Part shown: positions 52,973 through 55,402 of the stretch, piece by piece
Layout of the letters: every line of letters begins with the position of its first letter
How positions within the stretch are numbered: position 1 is the first letter of the stretch
NCBI RefSeq assembly: GCF_001700315.1
Contig: NZ_MASJ01000034.1
Span: forward strand, 1-55,402
Source: Caryophanon tenue
GTDB taxonomy: Bacteria > Bacillota > Bacilli > Bacillales_A > Planococcaceae
Reading direction: 5' to 3'
DNA: 55,402 nucleotides
The notes under the pieces: model-generated
Databases searched by the model: none
Seen by the model: only the letters and a program-made list of their open reading frames with translations
Told to the model about the DNA's origin: nothing
Made by a program: the position numbers and the translations under genes

Positions 52973-53389
52973 ATATGCGTTTATTGGAGTTTCTTCTATT
53001 ATATATTCACACATACATATTGCAGCGTAAACTGTCATTATATGTGAGCAACACATATTTATTTTCTTTCAATGAATGTGAAGATTGTATGGCAGAAAGC
53101 GCTGTTTTTTCGACTAGTCGTTTGTTCACGGAAATAACTAATATTCTAGACAAATACTTAATTGAAATAACTCGCAAACAGTCTTATAATTTAATATGTC
53201 ATGTCACAAAGATACGATTATCATATGAGCTCTTACACAATTTATAAAGGTCCCAACTCGAGTTCAAGTGGAGCAATTCCACTCTCTTTGTAATATTGTA
53301 ACTAGTGCTGACTGTTAAGAAAATGAGGCTTAATAGTCTTTTATTATGTAATACAAAAAAAGTAAAGTGATGGCAAAGGAGATTTTAAA
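52973..53389. other. Intergenic region without a supported gene
   Basis: A 98-codon frame (52951-53247) begins inside the terminator of the ncRNA and has no ribosome site, so it is not accepted. A short hairpin, AAGTGGA/TCCACTT-like, occurs near 53268-53282. The yjlC-ndh promoter must lie between about 53250 and 53370, but no clear hexamers or Rex box were identified. Confidence 0.4.
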
Positions 53390-53815
53390 ATGTCAGAGAC
53401 GAAAAACCAACAGGTAGAAGTATCTGTAACACCAGAACAATTAGACGTTCTTGATCAGTTATTAAAGCCGGAAGTACAAGCTTCTTTAACAACTTTAGTG
53501 GACAACTTACCAAAGTTAGCTGAAATGACGACACTTTTAACAAAATCATATGAGTTCGCACAAGCAGTAGCAACAGACGAGACGTTAAAAAACGATACAG
53601 TTAGCGCTGTAACAGAAATGGCTGCACCAGTAGTAGGTACAGCAAAATCATTAGCACAAACTGCTATCGAAGCAAAAGACCGTGCAGATGAAAGCCAAGA
53701 AACAATTGGTATCTTCGGCTTAATGAAAATGTTAAAAGACCCTCAAGTACAAAATGCATTCCGCTTTTTCAATGCATTCTTACAAGTAAACGCTGAGCGT
53801 CAAGCCAACAAATAG
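53390..53815 (+). CDS. yjlC: DUF1641 protein, YjlC-like partner of NADH dehydrogenase
   Basis: 141 residues. The DUF1641 body (LLKPEVQASLTTLVDNLPKL, FGLMKMLKDPQVQNAFRFFN) is present. In B. subtilis the homologous gene yjlC lies immediately before ndh (yjlD), and the same order and close spacing (28 bp) occur here. AAGGAG precedes the ATG. The molecular role is unknown; it may associate with a quinone-linked dehydrogenase. Confidence 0.87.
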   Translation: MSETKNQQVEVSVTPEQLDVLDQLLKPEVQASLTTLVDNLPKLAEMTTLLTKSYEFAQAVATDETLKNDTVSAVTEMAAPVVGTAKSLAQTAIEAKDRADESQETIGIFGLMKMLKDPQVQNAFRFFNAFLQVNAERQANK

Positions 53816-53843
53816 GACTAGAAGGACGGAGGATTATTCAATC

Positions 53844-55028
53844 ATGTCAAAAGAAATCGTCATCTTAGGTGCTGGTTATGCTGGTGTGTTATCAGCTCTT
53901 ACAGCGCGTAAGTATTTAAATGCTAACGAAGCAAAAATCACAGTAGTAAACCAATTCCCTACACACCAAATCATCACTGAACTTCATCGTTTAGCTGGTG
54001 GTACAATTGCTGAAGGCGCAGTTGCGTTACCACTAAAACGTATCTTCAAAGGCTTAGATGTAAACTTAGAAATCGCAAAAGTAAACAGCTTTAACGTAGA
54101 TGCTAAAAAAGTAGAATTATCAAATGGTAAAACTTTATCATATGACACATTAGTCGTTTCTTTAGGTAGCCAAACTGGATTCTTCGGTATCCCGGGCTTA
54201 GAGGAAAACTCTATGGTGTTAAAATCAGTTGACGAAGCAAACAAAATCCGTGAACACATCGAAGGACGCATTAAAGCATACGCTGAGTCTAAAAACGAAG
54301 CTGACGCAACAATCGTTATCGGTGGTGGCGGTTTAACAGGTGTTGAGCTTGTTGGTGAAATCGTTGATAACTTCCCGAAAATCGCTGCAAAATACGGCGT
54401 AAAATTCGAAGACTTAAAAATTAAATTAGTAGAAGCTGGCCCACGCATTTTACCAGTATTCCCATCTAACTTAATCGACCGTGCTACAGAATCATTAACA
54501 AAACGTGGCGTTGAGTTCATTACATCTACACCAGTAACGGGTGTTAAAGGTAACGTAATCGAGCTTAAAGACCGCGAGCCAATCGTAGCGAACACATTAG
54601 TATGGACTGGTGGGGTTGCGCCACTTCCATTAGTAGCTGAATCTGGTTTAGCTGCTGACCGTGGGAAAGCAACAATTAACGACTTCTTACAGTCTACATC
54701 TCATCCAGAAGTATTCGTTATTGGTGATGCTTCTGCACATATTCCAAACCCAGGTGACCGTCCAACTTACGCACCAACTGCACAAGTTGCATGGCAACAA
54801 GGTGAAGCTGCTGGTTACAATATCTTCGCTCAAATTAAAGGCGCTGATATGAAAGAATTCAGCTTCACAAACTCTGGTACATTAGGTTCTTTAGGCCGTA
54901 AAGATGCAATTGCAACAATCGGCGCTAGCAACACTCAATTAACAGGTCTTGCTGCTACATTAATGAAAGAAGCTTCTAACATCCGTTACATGACGCATAT
55001 TAAAGCTTTATTCGGTTTAGCATACTAA
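53844..55028 (+). CDS. ndh: Type II NADH dehydrogenase
   Basis: 394 residues. Dinucleotide motif 1 is VILGAGYAGVLSALTAR (FAD) at the N-terminus; motif 2 is IVIGGGGLTGVELVGEIV near residue 156 (NADH); the FAD-closing motif is VFVIGDASA near 290, and AQVAWQQGEAAGYNI follows. A C-terminal amphipathic region anchors it to the membrane. It passes electrons from NADH to menaquinone without proton pumping. GGAGG lies upstream. It is co-transcribed with yjlC and ended by a strong terminator. Confidence 0.93.
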   Translation: MSKEIVILGAGYAGVLSALTARKYLNANEAKITVVNQFPTHQIITELHRLAGGTIAEGAVALPLKRIFKGLDVNLEIAKVNSFNVDAKKVELSNGKTLSYDTLVVSLGSQTGFFGIPGLEENSMVLKSVDEANKIREHIEGRIKAYAESKNEADATIVIGGGGLTGVELVGEIVDNFPKIAAKYGVKFEDLKIKLVEAGPRILPVFPSNLIDRATESLTKRGVEFITSTPVTGVKGNVIELKDREPIVANTLVWTGGVAPLPLVAESGLAADRGKATINDFLQSTSHPEVFVIGDASAHIPNPGDRPTYAPTAQVAWQQGEAAGYNIFAQIKGADMKEFSFTNSGTLGSLGRKDAIATIGASNTQLTGLAATLMKEASNIRYMTHIKALFGLAY

Positions 55029-55057
55029 TCTTTTCAATCACGTTCCTCATTGCGTGA

Positions 55058-55095
55058 AAACCCGCACTTGTCTCCCTACGACAAGTGCGGGTTTA
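55058..55095 (+). terminator. Terminator of yjlC-ndh
   Basis: AAACCCGCACTTGTC and its complement form a perfect 15-bp stem with a 6-7 nt loop, followed by a T-rich tail. Confidence 0.88.
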
Positions 55096-55312
55096 TTTTT
55101 TAGCTAATTGCGTACATTCTGTAAGAAAGTGCAGCAAGAATATGAGCTTGCAAAAGAACTATTGTGTTAGGTGAAATAGCAATAAATAACAAAAGTACTG
55201 AAAAAAAATTGTTTACTCAAATAGACGGGACGACAAAAAGAAAATGGCAGAAAAAATAGCACCATTTCTTCTACCACTTTATACATAAATTATGTAAGAA
55301 AACATATCTGCT
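55096..55312. other. Gene-free region before the rRNA terminator
   Basis: No open frame with a ribosome site. The region includes the fourth palindromic element (see next entry). Otherwise it is A-rich with no recognised feature. Confidence 0.4.
55235..55290. repeat. Dispersed palindromic intergenic element, copy 4 (degenerate)
   Basis: AAAATGGCAGAAAAAAT pairs imperfectly with ATTTCTTCTACCACTTT. The core aligns with copies 1-3 but has more mismatches between arms, so this copy is decaying or divergent. Confidence 0.5.
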
Positions 55313-55344
55313 AATAAAAAAAACCGATGAACATAAAGTTCATC
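55313..55344 (-). terminator. Terminator of the rRNA operon
   Basis: GATGAAC/GTTCATC arms with a 5-nt loop and a run of eight T residues on the minus strand, nine bases past the 5S rRNA end. Confidence 0.8.
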
Positions 55345-55353
55345 AGCCTATGC

Positions 55354-55402
55354 GTGCGAAGCGACGTCCTACTCTCACAGGGGGAACCCCCCAACTACCA
55401 TC
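55354..55402 (-). rRNA. rrf: 5S ribosomal RNA, 3' end (partial, cut by window edge)
   Basis: On the minus strand the sequence reads GATGGTAGTTGGGGGG, then TTCCCCCTGTGAGAGTAGGA and CGTCGC, the conserved 3' third of bacterial 5S rRNA. The rest of the gene, and probably a complete rRNA operon, lies beyond the window. The exact 3' end is placed at about 55354. Confidence 0.92.

Noticed and set aside
52951-53247. 98-codon open frame on the plus strand
   Set aside because: Starts inside a terminator hairpin, no ribosome site, composition unlike neighbouring genes.

Overview
The window looks like chromosomal DNA of a low-GC Gram-positive bacterium of the Bacillales, most likely the Planococcaceae (Lysinibacillus/Solibacillus/Kurthia-like). 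The reasons are strong AGGAGG-type ribosome binding sites, TTGACA/TATAAT promoters, a SAM-I (S-box) leader, a GlpP-type glycerol regulon, a yjlC-ndh pair, a LysM-3D wall protein and the 3' end of a 5S rRNA. The genus is inference. No phage, integrase, CRISPR array or tRNA is visible.

Layout. 1-6260 (minus): an organosulfur scavenging operon of a small unknown gene, SsuE-like FMN reductase, SsuB ATPase, SsuC permease, an NtaA/DszA-type flavin monooxygenase and two tandem paralogous binding lipoproteins. It is preceded by a leader with a long terminator-like hairpin. 6284-10779 (minus): a double GNAT protein and a heterodimeric ABC exporter. 11555-13576: a c-di-GMP phosphodiesterase with a degenerate GGDEF domain. 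13613-18770: a split ThrE-type exporter, a membrane-anchored polysaccharide deacetylase, a saccharopine-dehydrogenase-like enzyme and a D-2-hydroxyacid dehydrogenase. 18897-21921 (minus): a response regulator and histidine kinase with an overlooked 44-codon membrane peptide between them. 22100-27660: an excisionase-like HTH protein, an acyl-CoA-dehydrogenase-fold enzyme, a YbjQ protein, homoserine dehydrogenase and an 810-residue coiled-coil protein of unknown function.

28097-28903 holds no gene. It carries a complete SAM-I riboswitch with promoter and terminator but no recognisable gene behind it. 28904-33395: NfrA-like nitroreductase, an unknown membrane protein, a YhhN protein and PepT. 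33489-38333 (minus): glpD, glpP, glpF and glpK, with GlpP-type antitermination hairpins before glpD and glpF. 38711-39153 (minus): two tandem, structurally conserved, Fur-box-controlled small RNA genes whose hairpin loops carry C-rich anti-Shine-Dalgarno sequences. Nearby is a divergently transcribed FhuF-like iron reductase. I consider this the most interesting element of the window.

40473-43128 (minus): a lipid-linked sugar cassette (ArnT-like GT39, DPM1-like GT2, DUF2304, small EmrE-like flippase). 43392-46731: a nucleotidase, an M20 amidohydrolase, an unannotated 43-residue acidic peptide gene and a DMT transporter. 46900-50468 (minus): a TAXI-type TRAP transporter with its DUF1850 partner. 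50730-51503: a LysM-LysM-3D wall protein. 51918-55028 (plus): a YfbR-like HD nucleotidase, a 190-nt structured RNA resembling 6S RNA, and yjlC-ndh. The window ends inside a 5S rRNA gene on the minus strand. Four related palindromic intergenic elements are scattered over the window.
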